From NCBI RefSeq assembly GCF_006715045.1, contig NZ_VFML01000001.1:2758501-2822500 (forward strand): a stretch of DNA of 64,000 bases, given 5' to 3'. A program made the position numbers and the translations under genes. Every line of letters starts with the position of its first letter. Position 1 is the stretch's first letter. The DNA is from Amycolatopsis cihanbeyliensis (lineage in GTDB: Bacteria > Actinomycetota > Actinomycetes > Mycobacteriales > Pseudonocardiaceae). The notes under the pieces are model-generated. The model was not told where the DNA came from. It did no database searches and saw only the letters and a list, made by a program, of their open reading frames with translations. Positions 34,569 to 43,384 of this stretch are shown here, in pieces.

Positions 34569-34970
34569 ATGTTCAAGGGCTTCAAGGACTTCATCATGCG
34601 CGGCAACGTGATCGATCTCGCGGTGGCGGTGGTCATCGGTACCGCGTTCACCGCGATCGTCACGGCGTTCACCGACGGTCTGATCAAGCCGTTGATCAAT
34701 GCCATGGGTGGGTCCGAAGCCGGGCAGGGCCTCGGTTTCCGCGTCCTCGAGGACAACGAGTCCACCTTCATGGACATCGGGGGCGTGCTCAACGCGGCGA
34801 TCAACTTCCTGCTCGTCGCTGCGGTGGTGTACTTCGTCATCGTCCTGCCGGTGCAGAAGCTGAAGGCCCGGCGCAAGCGAGGGGAGGAGCCCGGCCCGGC
34901 GGCGCCGACCGACACCGAACTGCTGGCCGAGATCCGGGATCTGCTCCGTGAGCAGCGGGGGAAGTCCTGA
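34569..34970 (+). CDS. mscL: Large-conductance mechanosensitive channel MscL
   Basis: 133-residue pentameric channel protein opening under membrane tension. The N-terminal amphipathic helix MFKGFKDFIMRGNVIDLAVAVVIGTAFTAIVTAFTDGLIKPLI and the second helix GGVLNAAINFLLVAAVVYFVIVLPVQKL are textbook. A charged C-terminal helix (TELLAEIRDLLREQRGKS) ends the protein. The periplasmic loop is of normal length. A GGGAG ribosome site lies 10 bp upstream. It ends 21 bp before the convergent small protein gene. Confidence 0.96.
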   Translation: MFKGFKDFIMRGNVIDLAVAVVIGTAFTAIVTAFTDGLIKPLINAMGGSEAGQGLGFRVLEDNESTFMDIGGVLNAAINFLLVAAVVYFVIVLPVQKLKARRKRGEEPGPAAPTDTELLAEIRDLLREQRGKS

Positions 34971-34990
34971 ACGAAACCCGGCAGCACCCG

Positions 34991-35182
34991 CTACCGGTCC
35001 CCGTGATGGGGCGGCCGGTTCTCCAGGTACCAGGAGTCCGTACCGGTGGCCTGCTCGCGCGGCTCGCGTTCGTCCGAAGTGGTGTCCGGCAGTACCTCGC
35101 CGAACACCTCGTCGAGTGTGCGCCGCGCGGCGTCCCGCCGCGGCCGGCGCGGCGGTTCGCCCGCGGGCACCTGCTCGGTCAT
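34991..35182 (-). CDS. Small conserved hydrophilic protein
   Basis: 63-residue, highly charged protein (Arg/Pro-rich start PAGEPPRRPRRDAARRTLDEVFGEVLPDTTSD, then a C-terminal block DSWYLENRPPHHGD). The final block looks like a conserved motif seen in actinobacterial small proteins. It starts 4 bp after the moaB-like gene's stop in the same direction, so probably co-transcribed. No known domain; the codon pattern and tight spacing support a real gene. Confidence 0.65.
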   Translation of the reverse strand: MTEQVPAGEPPRRPRRDAARRTLDEVFGEVLPDTTSDEREPREQATGTDSWYLENRPPHHGDR

Positions 35183-35186
35183 CAGC

Positions 35187-35693
35187 TCAGGCCTGTGCCT
35201 CCTCCAGCCCGGACAACTCGCCGATCACATACGGGACCAGCCCGGACAGGGTCGCCATCCCGTCCCGCACCGCGGCGCGGGAGCCGGCCAGGTTCACGAC
35301 CAGGGTGCTGCCGGACACCCCGACCAGGCCACGGGAGATTCCCGCGTCCACCGCGCCCGCGGCGAGGCCCGACGAGCGCAATGCCTCGCCGATCCCCGGG
35401 ATGGGCCGGTCCAGCACGCCCGACGTGGCGTCCGGGGTGACATCCCTCGGCGACACTCCGGTGCCGCCGACGGTGATCACCAGGTCGGCACCACCGATCA
35501 CGGCCGTGTTGAGCGCGTTGCGAATCGCCACGGTCTCCGCATGCACGACGACCGTGCCGTCGACGATGAACCCAGCCTCTTCCAGCAACTCGGTGACGAG
35601 CGGACCGGCGGTGTCCGCGTTCTCGCCATGAGCTGCACGGTCATCGACGATCACCACGAGGGCGCGGCCGAGCCGCTGTGCACTCCGTTCCAT
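35187..35693 (-). CDS. MoaB/MogA-family molybdopterin-binding protein
   Basis: 168-residue protein of the MoaB/MogA fold. ATG at 35693 (a longer frame has no ribosome site). Motifs: ALVVIVDDRAAHGENADTAGPLVTELLEEAGF, then the molybdopterin loop DLVITVGGTGVSPRDVTPDAT and late GSTLVVNLAGSRAAV. These are the intact GGTGxxxRD and PGxP-like (NLAGS) positions of adenylyltransferase-type Moco proteins. It corresponds to moaB2 (Rv0984) in the mycobacterial block. It could supply cofactor for the molybdopterin oxidoreductase 7 kb away. Confidence 0.88.
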   Translation of the reverse strand: MERSAQRLGRALVVIVDDRAAHGENADTAGPLVTELLEEAGFIVDGTVVVHAETVAIRNALNTAVIGGADLVITVGGTGVSPRDVTPDATSGVLDRPIPGIGEALRSSGLAAGAVDAGISRGLVGVSGSTLVVNLAGSRAAVRDGMATLSGLVPYVIGELSGLEEAQA

Positions 35694-35829
35694 GACCCCC
35701 ACCGTAGCCGGTCCGCACCGGCGCGATCGCACCGCACGATCGGCCGATCGTGCGGTAGAGATATGACCGAACGCTTACGCCCGCGCGGTCCCGGCTGCGC
35801 CGCGGGCTACCGACCCCTAGCGTGAGGGT

Positions 35830-36906
35830 GTGCGCGTTCTCGTGACCGGAGGAGCCGGGTTCATCGGCTCCCACATCGCCGACCTGCTGGCCGGCGAGGG
35901 CCACCGGCCGGTCGTGCTGGACAGCTTGCTGCCCACGGCACACGGCTCGACCACCGCTCCGGAGTACACCGGAGCGCACCGGTTCGTCCGGGGCGACGTC
36001 ACCGACCCGGCGACGCTGGACGGCCTGCTCTCCGAAGTGGACGTCGTCTGCCACCAGGCCGCGGTGGTCGGTCACGGCGTGGACCCGACCGACGCGCCCT
36101 CCTATGCGCTGCACAACGACTACGGCACCGCGGTTCTGCTGGCCGGCATGTACCGAGCGGGGCTGCGCAAGCTGGTGCTCGCCTCCTCGATGGTGGTCTA
36201 CGGGGAGGGCCGATACTCCTGCGCCGACCACGGCATCGTGTCCCCCGCCCCGCGCACCCGGGCCGATACCGATGCCGGGTGCTTCGAACCCCGCTGCCCC
36301 GGCTGCGGCGCCGAGCTCGCCTCGGTGCTGGTGCCCGAGGACGCCCCGCCTGCCCCGCGCAGCACCTACGCCGCCAGCAAGCTCGCCCAGGAGAGCCTCG
36401 CCGGGGCGTGGGCCCGGCAGACCGGCGGGTCGGTGTGGGCCCTGCGTTACCACAACGTGTACGGCCCCCGGATGCCGCAGAACACCCCGTACGCGGGGGT
36501 GGCCTCGCTGTTCCGGTCCGCCCTGCGTCGTGGGGAGGCGCCCGGGGTGCTCGAGGACGGCCGTCAGCGGCGCGACTTCGTCCATGTGCGCGACGTCGCG
36601 CGGGCCAACCTGCTCGCACTGACGGTCGAGACCGAGCCCGGCGAGCTGGTGCCGGTGAACGTCTGTTCCGGAGAACCACACACCGTCGGCGAGCTCGCGG
36701 CCGAGCTGGCCAGGGCATGCGGCGGGCCGCAACCCCGGGTACTCGGCGGCCTGCGGCCCGCGGACGTGCGGCATGTCGTCGCCGATCCCGCCCGCGCCGA
36801 GAAGCTGCTGGGTTTCACCGCGCACACCGGTTTCGCCGAGGGCATCACCGCCTTCGCCACCGACCCCCTCCGCGACCCGACCCAGCCCGGTCCGGCAGGG
36901 CCCTGA
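35830..36906 (+). CDS. NAD-dependent sugar epimerase with CxxC insertion (dTDP-rhamnose 4-epimerase-like)
   Basis: 358-residue extended SDR acting on nucleotide sugars. GTG start 35830 gives VRVLVTGGAGFIGSHIADLL (GGxGFIGS). The catalytic pair lies in YAASK (about residue 180) with ALRYHNVYGPRMPQ after it. Between the active-site Ser strand and YxxxK sits an insertion with CFEPRCPGCGAEL, a probable zinc or disulfide knuckle, which I associate with dTDP-L-rhamnose 4-epimerase-like enzymes. Located between moaB and the two-component system; probably part of the glycan block that follows. Confidence 0.82.
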   Translation: MRVLVTGGAGFIGSHIADLLAGEGHRPVVLDSLLPTAHGSTTAPEYTGAHRFVRGDVTDPATLDGLLSEVDVVCHQAAVVGHGVDPTDAPSYALHNDYGTAVLLAGMYRAGLRKLVLASSMVVYGEGRYSCADHGIVSPAPRTRADTDAGCFEPRCPGCGAELASVLVPEDAPPAPRSTYAASKLAQESLAGAWARQTGGSVWALRYHNVYGPRMPQNTPYAGVASLFRSALRRGEAPGVLEDGRQRRDFVHVRDVARANLLALTVETEPGELVPVNVCSGEPHTVGELAAELARACGGPQPRVLGGLRPADVRHVVADPARAEKLLGFTAHTGFAEGITAFATDPLRDPTQPGPAGP

Positions 36907-36982
36907 ACGGCACTATAGGGACGTTCAACGTCGCGAACGGCACTTTTGGGTCATCTGACGTCCGAAACGCCACGTTCAGGGC
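36904..36982. repeat. Three imperfect tandem copies of an intergenic repeat
   Basis: Between the convergent epimerase and kinase genes, three related units follow each other: GAACGGCACTATAGGGACG then TTCAACGTC; GAACGGCACTTTTGGGTCA then TCTGACGTC; GAAACGCCACGTTCAGGGC. The first unit carries ACGTTCAACGT-like dyad symmetry. Resembles an actinomycete intergenic repeat family; may act as a transcription end. Confidence 0.5.
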
Positions 36983-36985
36983 GCC

Positions 36986-38035
36986 TCAGGGGGCGGCCAG
37001 GGGCAGGCGGACTTCGAAGCGGCAGCCGTGGCCGTCGTTGCGGACGCCGATCTTGCCCCGATGGGCCTCGACCAGGCCCTTGGCGATGGCCAGACCGAGC
37101 CCGCCGCCGGCGGTGCTCACGCCGCGTTCGGGGGTGCGGGCCTGCGTGCCGCGGAAGGCCACGTCGAACACCCTGCCGATCTCGTCCTCGGGGATGCCGC
37201 CGCAGGAGTCGTTCACCGACAGCAGGGCGTCGCCGCCCTCCACGCCGACCTGCACGGCGACCGTGCCGTCCGGTGGGGTGTGCCGGATCGCGTTGGACAC
37301 CAGGTTGCGCACCACCCTGGCCAGCTCGGGATCGCTGCCGGCCACCACGGGCCAGGACTGGGCGCTGGCCAGCACCCGCACCCGCTTCCGGTCGGCAAGC
37401 GGAGCCTGCGCGGCCACCGCGTCGCTGACGATGTCCCGCAGCGGCACCGCGGACAGGGTCAGCTCGAGGGCGCCCGCGGTGATCCGGGACAGCTCGAACA
37501 GGTCGTCCACCATGGCGGAAAGGCGGGTCGCCTCCCCGCTGATCCGGCCCGCGTAACCGGCGACCTCCTCGGGCTCGGCGACCACACCGTCGGCAAGTGC
37601 CTCGGCCATCGCACGGATGCCGGACAGCGGGCTGCGCAGGTCGTGGCTGATCCAGGCGACCAGTTCCCGCCGGGAGGCCTCGGCCGCGCGTTCCCGTTGC
37701 CGCGCCTCGTGCTCCCACACGCTGCGCCGCGCGATCGCCCTGCCGAGCAGGATCGCCACCGGCACGGTGATCAGCGCGACCAGCAGGCAGACGACCAGCA
37801 TCGTGGTCAGCGTGGCGTTGAACATGAACCCGCTGACCCCGAGCACGCCGACCAGCGAGGCCAGCACCGGGACCAGCACCAGCACGGTCAGCGTGCTGGC
37901 CAGCGAGCGATGCCGCAGCCAGTACAGCAGCAGCCCGCCCAGCAGGGCGATCGGCAGGGCCACCGCCAGCGCCACCGGCAGGATGTGCCAGATGTGCGCG
38001 AGGAACTGGCTGAAGGACTCGTTCGGCTTGATCAC
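36986..38035 (-). CDS. Sensor histidine kinase
   Basis: 349-residue membrane kinase. GTG 38035 overlaps the regulator stop (GTGA). Three to four hydrophobic segments at about 10-115, then a HAMP-less linker, HisKA dimerisation domain with the phosphorylated His in [19 protein letters not shown] (about 150), N-box [18 protein letters not shown], and G-boxes [15 protein letters not shown] and [20 protein letters not shown]. Pairs with the adjacent response regulator. There is no large external sensor loop, so it probably senses something in the membrane. Confidence 0.92.
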   Translation of the reverse strand: MIKPNESFSQFLAHIWHILPVALAVALPIALLGGLLLYWLRHRSLASTLTVLVLVPVLASLVGVLGVSGFMFNATLTTMLVVCLLVALITVPVAILLGRAIARRSVWEHEARQRERAAEASRRELVAWISHDLRSPLSGIRAMAEALADGVVAEPEEVAGYAGRISGEATRLSAMVDDLFELSRITAGALELTLSAVPLRDIVSDAVAAQAPLADRKRVRVLASAQSWPVVAGSDPELARVVRNLVSNAIRHTPPDGTVAVQVGVEGGDALLSVNDSCGGIPEDEIGRVFDVAFRGTQARTPERGVSTAGGGLGLAIAKGLVEAHRGKIGVRNDGHGCRFEVRLPLAAP

Positions 38036-38745
38036 GACTGCCGTCCCGGCTGTCCGGTGTCGTAGCGATAGCCCACGCCCCATACCGTGGCCACCCTTGT
38101 CGGCTTGGCCGGATCGCGCTCGATCTTCTCCCGCAACCGTCGCACATGGACGGTCACAGTGGACTGGTCACCGAAATCCCAGCCCCACACCTTCTCCAGC
38201 AGGTCCGCTCGGGAGTACGCGGTTCCGGGGTGGCTCAGGAAGAACGCGAGCAGGTCGAACTCCCGCGTGGTCAGCGGCAGCTCGGCACCGTCGAGAACGG
38301 CCTGCCGCGCGTCCAGCCGCAGCAGCAGGTCACCGTCGGCCAGCTCGGTACGGGTCGGCTGCCTGCGGGGCATCCGCGCCCTGCGCAGCACCGAGGCGAC
38401 CCGCAGCGCCAGCTCGCGCGGGCTGAACGGTTTGGTCACGTAGTCGTCCGCGCCGAGTTGCAGCCCGGCGATCCGGTTCTCCTCCTCGCCGAGCGCGGTC
38501 AGCATCACCACCGGCACCTCGCTGGTCTGCCGCAGCCGGCGGCACACCTCCAGGCCGTTGATCCCCGGCATCATCACGTCCAGCACCACCAGGTCGGCCG
38601 GCCGGTCCGCGAAGCTGCGCAACGCCTCCGCCCCGTCCCCCGCCACGTCGACCGTGAAGCCCGCGAGCTCGAGATAGCGGCGCACCACATCGCGCACCGT
38701 CTCGTCGTCGTCGACCACCAGCACCCTGCCGGCCGCTTCGCTCAT
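38032..38745 (-). CDS. OmpR-family response regulator
   Basis: 237-residue regulator. Receiver domain with acidic DDDE near 13, phospho-Asp in VVLDVMMPG (about 55) and the Lys in YVTKPF; then a winged-helix DNA-binding domain ([31 protein letters not shown] ... [13 protein letters not shown]). ATG at 38745 lies 11 bp after the stop of the GT-C-like gene, and its stop overlaps the kinase start, so membrane protein, regulator and kinase form one leftward operon divergent from the GT2 operon, a natural target. Confidence 0.94.
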   Translation of the reverse strand: MSEAAGRVLVVDDDETVRDVVRRYLELAGFTVDVAGDGAEALRSFADRPADLVVLDVMMPGINGLEVCRRLRQTSEVPVVMLTALGEEENRIAGLQLGADDYVTKPFSPRELALRVASVLRRARMPRRQPTRTELADGDLLLRLDARQAVLDGAELPLTTREFDLLAFFLSHPGTAYSRADLLEKVWGWDFGDQSTVTVHVRRLREKIERDPAKPTRVATVWGVGYRYDTGQPGRQS

Positions 38746-38756
38746 CTCACCCGTCC

Positions 38757-40139
38757 TCACCAGATCGTCAGCACCAGATGGTTCACCACCAGCGCGAGCG
38801 CCGCCTGCCCGGCCAGCCACCACCGCCGCGTGCCCCGGGGCAGCAGGGCCGTGGCGGGCAGCAACCACACGGCGAACGGTAACCAGATCCGCTCCACCTC
38901 CGCCTTGGACAACCCGGAAAGATCCGCGAACCCGATGGCCAGCAGCGCCGCGGCGACGACCAGCAACACCGCGTCCCGGCGCGACGACCGGGCGGCGAGG
39001 CCGCCGGTGAGGCGCCGTACCCCGGCCACCGCCGCCGGGCCCACCACGAGGACCAGGCAGGCGAGGTTGGCCCACACCCAGTACGAGTATGGCCGCTTGG
39101 CACCGATGCCCTGGTAGTAACGCTCGACCACCAGGTGGTAACCATCCAACCACCAGAACCCCGCCACGGCGAACACGCCGACCACCACGCCCGCACCGAG
39201 TATCGCCAGCAGCGGGGCTCGCAGGCTCCGGCCCGCCACCACGACGGCGAGCGCGACCAGCCCGAGTAACAGCAGCCCGTAGGAAAGGAAGATCCCGAAA
39301 CCCAGCACCACGCCCGCGGCCACCGCGAGCACGGTGGTGAACCGGCCGCCTTCGGTGCGGCCCCGGCAGGCGCGGGCCAACAGCGCCAGCCCGGTCGCGG
39401 TGACACCGGCGAACAGCCCGTCAGCGGACACCCCGACCCAGATCGCACCGGGGAACAGCACGACGAACGGCAGGCTCGCCCGCGCCGCATCGGCCCGACC
39501 GAGCGCGGCCATGGTGACCGGCACGGCCACCGCCACCAGGCACCCGACCAGCACGCAGGCCGTGGCGGCCCACACCCCACCGGAGAGGCCGAGCCGGTCC
39601 AGCCACACGAACACCAGGGTGGCGCCCGGCGGGTGCCCGGCGACATGCGTGGTCCAGGAGTCCGGCCGGCCGGCGAGGATCCGGTCGGCGAACCCGCTGA
39701 GCATGGCCGGGATGTCCACGATCCCCGGCACCTCGTGCAGGTACTCGTACTGGTTGGTCAGCCGGTCGGCGAACCCGCGGGACCAACCGTCCACCATGGC
39801 AAGGCCGAAGGTCCAGCACAACGCGGTCAGGTAACCCAGCGCCAGCAGCGGGCGCCAGCGCAGTCGCGCGGCCAGCGCGGGGCCGTAGCCGATCACCGCG
39901 AACGCGGTGAGCACGGCGAGCACCGAACCGGGCCCGATATGCGGCAGCCATCCGCCGTACAGCGGGGGCGCGAAGGCCCAGATGACCACGCCCGAACCGG
40001 GCCGGTTGTGGTACACACCGACCGCGACCGCCACGCCGACCAGAACCAGCGCCACGCCGGCCGCGATCAGGTCGCCGAGCGCGGCACGCCGGTTCCCCGC
40101 CGAACCGGTGGCGGGGCCGGCGGCAGCAGAGTCTCGCAC
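38757..40139 (-). CDS. Polytopic membrane protein, GT-C glycosyltransferase-like
   Basis: 460 residues with about 11-12 hydrophobic helices. Between helix 1 and 2 there is a short external loop (VYHNRPGSGVVIWAFAPPLYGGWLPHIGP), and later THVAGHPPGATLVFVWLDRLGLSGG. The loop-rich topology with conserved polar residues outside resembles lipid-linked-sugar GT-C transferases; no sure family could be assigned. Divergent from the GT2 gene across a 152-bp gap and co-directional with the two-component genes. Probably transfers a sugar from a lipid carrier on the outer face of the membrane. Confidence 0.7.
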   Translation of the reverse strand: MRDSAAAGPATGSAGNRRAALGDLIAAGVALVLVGVAVAVGVYHNRPGSGVVIWAFAPPLYGGWLPHIGPGSVLAVLTAFAVIGYGPALAARLRWRPLLALGYLTALCWTFGLAMVDGWSRGFADRLTNQYEYLHEVPGIVDIPAMLSGFADRILAGRPDSWTTHVAGHPPGATLVFVWLDRLGLSGGVWAATACVLVGCLVAVAVPVTMAALGRADAARASLPFVVLFPGAIWVGVSADGLFAGVTATGLALLARACRGRTEGGRFTTVLAVAAGVVLGFGIFLSYGLLLLGLVALAVVVAGRSLRAPLLAILGAGVVVGVFAVAGFWWLDGYHLVVERYYQGIGAKRPYSYWVWANLACLVLVVGPAAVAGVRRLTGGLAARSSRRDAVLLVVAAALLAIGFADLSGLSKAEVERIWLPFAVWLLPATALLPRGTRRWWLAGQAALALVVNHLVLTIW

Positions 40140-40291
40140 CGCCGCACGATAACCGTGCCGGTGCGGGACACCAAGCCGGGACCGGCGGGCGTCAGCACTT
40201 GGTAAGAACTATGTCGCCCGCTCGGATACGTCAGAAATCGGTAAGCATGGCAATGCTTCCGGACCGTCCACGGTGGATCTAGCGTGAATGG

Positions 40292-40954
40292 GTGAGCACA
40301 GACCACGTTGATGTCGTCCTACCGTGCCTGAACGAGGCCGGCGCGCTGCCCGGCGTCCTCGGCGGCCTGCCGGCCGGATACCACGCGATCGTGGTGGACA
40401 ACGGATCCACCGATGGCTCCGCGGAGGTCGCCGCGGGACTCGGCGCGCGGGTGGTGCGCGAACCCCGTCCCGGCTACGGCGCCGCCGTACACACCGGCCT
40501 GGAGGCCGCCACCTCGGAGGTGGTGTGTTTCGTGGACGCGGACGGCTCGCTCGACCCCGGTGAGCTGCCGCGGCTGGTGGCCGCGGTCGCCCGCGGCGAG
40601 GCCGAGCTGGCCGTGGGCCGCAGGATGCCGGTGGCCGCGCGGGTGTGGCCGTGGCACGCGCGTGCGGGGAACCTGCTGCTGGCCGGCCTGCTGCGGCGCA
40701 GGGGGCTACCGGTGCACGACATCGCGCCGATGCGCGCCGTCGGCCGCACCGCCCTGCTGGAACTCGGTGTGCTGGATCGCGCGTTCGGGTATCCGCTGGA
40801 GATGCTGATCAGGGCGGCCCGCGCGGGCTGGCGGGTACGCGAGTTCGACGTGGCCTACCGGGAGCGGGCGAAGGGGACCACCTCCAAGGTCTCCGGGTCC
40901 GTCCGTGGCACCGCGCGGGCGGTGCGGGACATGAGCCGGGTGCTGGCCCGATGA
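40292..40954 (+). CDS. GT2-family glycosyltransferase
   Basis: 220-residue cytosolic-face glycosyltransferase (GT-A fold). Motifs: VDVVLPCLNEAGALPGVLGGLP, VVDNGSTDGSAEVA, and the metal motif FVDADGSLDPGEL (DxD-like). The late VHDIAPMRAVGRTALLELG and the basic YRERAKGTTSKVSGSVRG are typical of polyprenyl-phosphate-type GT2 enzymes, which load a sugar on a lipid carrier. GTG start. First gene of a five-gene operon in which each gene overlaps the next by 4 bp. Confidence 0.88.
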   Translation: MSTDHVDVVLPCLNEAGALPGVLGGLPAGYHAIVVDNGSTDGSAEVAAGLGARVVREPRPGYGAAVHTGLEAATSEVVCFVDADGSLDPGELPRLVAAVARGEAELAVGRRMPVAARVWPWHARAGNLLLAGLLRRRGLPVHDIAPMRAVGRTALLELGVLDRAFGYPLEMLIRAARAGWRVREFDVAYRERAKGTTSKVSGSVRGTARAVRDMSRVLAR

Positions 40955-41637
40955 CCGCCGGATTCTGCCTGCTCGTGGTGGCCAAGGCCCCGGTGCCCGG
41001 GCTGGCCAAGACCCGGCTGTGCCCGCCTGCCACCCCGCGGGAAGCGGCCGAGCTCGCGGCGGCCTCGCTGCTCGACACCCTGGAAGCGGTGCTGGCCGTG
41101 CCGGGCGCCGTGCCGGTGGTGGCGCTCACCGGCGAGCTGGGTGCGGCGGCAAGGGCCGCCGAGTTGGACGACATGCTGCGGCGATGCACCACGCTCCGGC
41201 AGCGTGGCACGGACTTCGCCAGCAGGCTGGCACACGCGCACGTCGATACCGCCGCACTGCGCCCGGGCCATCCGGTACTGCAGATCGGGATGGACACCCC
41301 GCAGGTCACCCCCGGGCTGCTGAGCTCGGTGGCCGCGCCGCTGCGGGATGGGGGCACCCCGGACGCGGTACTCGCCCCGGCGACCGATGGCGGCTGGTGG
41401 GCCCTCGGACTGCGGCGACCTGCCGACGCACCGGCACTCGCCGGGGTACCGATGTCCCGCGCGGACACCGGCGTGCTGACCGCGGCCGCCCTGCGCGCGG
41501 CGGGACTACAGGTCGCCACCGGCCCCATGTTGTCCGATGTGGACACCATGGCGGATGCCGAGCGGGTCGTGGCAACGGCGGGCGGCCGGTTCGCCGAGGC
41601 GCTGGCCACGTTGCACGAACGGATCGCGGTGCCATGA
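40951..41637 (+). CDS. DUF2064/TIGR04282-type glycosyltransferase-like protein
   Basis: 228 residues of the nucleotidyltransferase/GT-A-like family annotated as TIGR04282 (named from arsenosugar clusters). Key positions: LLVVAKAPVPGLAKTRLCPPATP at the start (KxPxPGxxKTRL), GTDFASRLAHAH, LQIGMDTPQVTP and LAPATDGGWWALGL (DGGWWxLGL), MSRADTGVLTAAAL. The conserved DTP and DGGW residues suggest an active enzyme. Overlaps both neighbours (ATGA). Its role is probably preparing or transferring the sugar moiety; the arsenic link is not supported here. Confidence 0.85.
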   Translation: MTAGFCLLVVAKAPVPGLAKTRLCPPATPREAAELAAASLLDTLEAVLAVPGAVPVVALTGELGAAARAAELDDMLRRCTTLRQRGTDFASRLAHAHVDTAALRPGHPVLQIGMDTPQVTPGLLSSVAAPLRDGGTPDAVLAPATDGGWWALGLRRPADAPALAGVPMSRADTGVLTAAALRAAGLQVATGPMLSDVDTMADAERVVATAGGRFAEALATLHERIAVP

Positions 41638-42275
41638 TCGCGCCGGCCACCAGGGGAGGCGAGTTCGACCGGGCGCTGCTCGGCGACCCGTGCTGGCTGG
41701 AGCTGGTCACCGGCGAATGCGTGACGCTTCCGGTGCACCGCTGGCGGCGACCGCCCGCGGCCGGGGACGAGTTGCTGCTCGCCAGGTGCACCGGTCCGAC
41801 GCTGGACGTCGGCTGCGGCCCGGGCAGGCTGGCGGGCGCGCTGGGCGAGCGGGGCGTGCTCGCGCTGGGGATCGACACCTCGGCCACCGCGGTCGCGCTG
41901 GCCCGGCGACGCGGTGGGGTCGCCATGCGGCGGGACGTGTTCGGCCCGCTGCCGGCGGAAGGGCGATGGCAACATGTGCTGCTCGCCGACGGCAATATCG
42001 GCATCGGCGGCGACCCGGCCGGGTTGCTGCGCCGCACCGCCGAGTTGCTCGGCGAGGACGGCAGCGCCCTGGTCGAACTCGAGCCGCCGGGTGGCGGGCT
42101 GCGGCACGCGAACGTCCGGCTGGGCGGCCGCGCCGCCGCCCGCGGCGACTGGTTCTCCTGGGCCTGGCTGGGCGCGGACGCCATCGCCGCGGTGGCGCGG
42201 CGAGCCGGGCTGCGGGTCGGCTGGGCGGCCGCCCACGGGGAGCGCTGGTTCGCGGAGCTGAGGCGACCCCGATGA
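41634..42275 (+). CDS. Class-I SAM-dependent methyltransferase
   Basis: 213-residue methyltransferase. SAM motif I is LDVGCGPGRLAGALGERGVLALGIDTS (about 58-84). Later LLADGNIGIGGDPAGLLRRTAELLGEDGSALVEL gives motifs IV-VI. The C-terminal part GDWFSWAWLGADAIAAVARRAGLRV is typical of the small actinobacterial family found beside TIGR04282 genes. ATG at 41634 overlaps the previous stop. Substrate presumably the sugar or its carrier; unknown. Confidence 0.87.
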   Translation: MIAPATRGGEFDRALLGDPCWLELVTGECVTLPVHRWRRPPAAGDELLLARCTGPTLDVGCGPGRLAGALGERGVLALGIDTSATAVALARRRGGVAMRRDVFGPLPAEGRWQHVLLADGNIGIGGDPAGLLRRTAELLGEDGSALVELEPPGGGLRHANVRLGGRAAARGDWFSWAWLGADAIAAVARRAGLRVGWAAAHGERWFAELRRPR

Positions 42276-43384
42276 ACCGGTTCCACGGCACGGCGCATTC
42301 CGAGCGGGTCGCCGCGCGGGTGGGGATGTGGCTCGGGATCGCGTTCGGGATCTGCTTCGTCACCGGACTGGTCAGTCACGCCGTCCAGCACCCGCCCGCG
42401 TGGTTCCTCTGGCCGAGCCGGCCGGTGAACCTCTACCGGGTCACCCAGGGCCTGCACGTCATCTCCGGGATCGCGGCGATCCCGCTGCTGCTGGCGAAGC
42501 TGTGGAGCGTCTACCCCAAGCTGTTCGAACGGCCGGTGGTGCGGTCACTGCCACACGCGGTCGAGCGGGCGTCGATCCTGGTGCTGTCCGGGGCCGCGTT
42601 CTTCCAGCTGGTCACCGGTCTGTTCAACGTGGCGCAGAACTACCCGTGGACCTTCTTCTTCCCGGCCGTGCACTACGCCCTCGCCTGGGTCGCGGCCGGG
42701 TCGATCCTGGTGCATCTGGCGGTCAAGCTGCCGGTCATCCGCAGGGCGCTGAGCAGGGACACCACCGGTGAGGACACCGAACACGGCCGGGCGGGGTTGT
42801 CCAGGCGCGGTTTCCTGCGCACCACGTGGCTGGCCACCGGGTCGGCGGTGCTGGCGACGGCGGGCGCGACCGTGCCGCTGTTGCGCGACGTCTCGGTGCT
42901 GTCCTGGCGCACGAGCAACGGCTCGCAGGGGGTGCCGGTCAACCGCACGGCCGTGTCCGCCGGGGTCATCGAGGCCGCGCGGGCGGAGGGCTGGCGGCTG
43001 GAAGTGGTCGCCGGGGACCGGACCCGCCGGTTCTCCCTTGCCGAGCTCGGCGCGCTCCCGCAGACCACGGCCGAGTTGCCGATCGCCTGTGTTGAGGGCT
43101 GGAGCCAGTCCGCGACCTGGACCGGCGTGGCCGTCACCGACCTGCTGCGCGCGGTCGGGGTCGAGCCGGGCGCGGAGCTGGCGGTCAGCTCGCTGGAGCG
43201 GTCCGGGCTGTGGGCGCGCAGCACGGTGCCCGGGGAGCACACGACCGATCCGCTGACCCTGCTCGCGCTGCGGCTGAACGGGGAGGTGCTGAACCTCGAT
43301 CACGGCTACCCGTGCCGGATCATCGCGCCGAACCGGCCCGGGGTGCTGCAGACGAAGTGGGTCGGCAGGCTGGAGGTGCGGTGA
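42272..43384 (+). CDS. Molybdopterin oxidoreductase fused to cytochrome b-like membrane domain
   Basis: 370 residues. N-terminal third: four membrane helices with HPPAWFLWPSRPVNLYRVTQGLHVISGIAAIP and FNVAQNYPWTFFFPAVHYALAWV, His residues placed like a di-haem cytochrome b. A Tat-like RRGFLRTTWLATGSAVLATAGA segment (about 178-198) leads to a sulfite-oxidase/YedY-type molybdopterin domain with candidate Mo-ligand Cys in IACVEGWSQSATWTGV (about 275). It would pass electrons between the Mo centre on the outer face and the quinone pool. Last catalytic gene of the overlapping operon. Substrate unknown; repair of oxidised groups or modification of the glycan are options. Confidence 0.85.
   Translation: MNRFHGTAHSERVAARVGMWLGIAFGICFVTGLVSHAVQHPPAWFLWPSRPVNLYRVTQGLHVISGIAAIPLLLAKLWSVYPKLFERPVVRSLPHAVERASILVLSGAAFFQLVTGLFNVAQNYPWTFFFPAVHYALAWVAAGSILVHLAVKLPVIRRALSRDTTGEDTEHGRAGLSRRGFLRTTWLATGSAVLATAGATVPLLRDVSVLSWRTSNGSQGVPVNRTAVSAGVIEAARAEGWRLEVVAGDRTRRFSLAELGALPQTTAELPIACVEGWSQSATWTGVAVTDLLRAVGVEPGAELAVSSLERSGLWARSTVPGEHTTDPLTLLALRLNGEVLNLDHGYPCRIIAPNRPGVLQTKWVGRLEVR

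Noticed and set aside
40951..41637. Arsenosugar biosynthesis role for the TIGR04282-type protein
   Set aside because: The family name comes from clusters with radical SAM ArsS and related genes, none of which is here.
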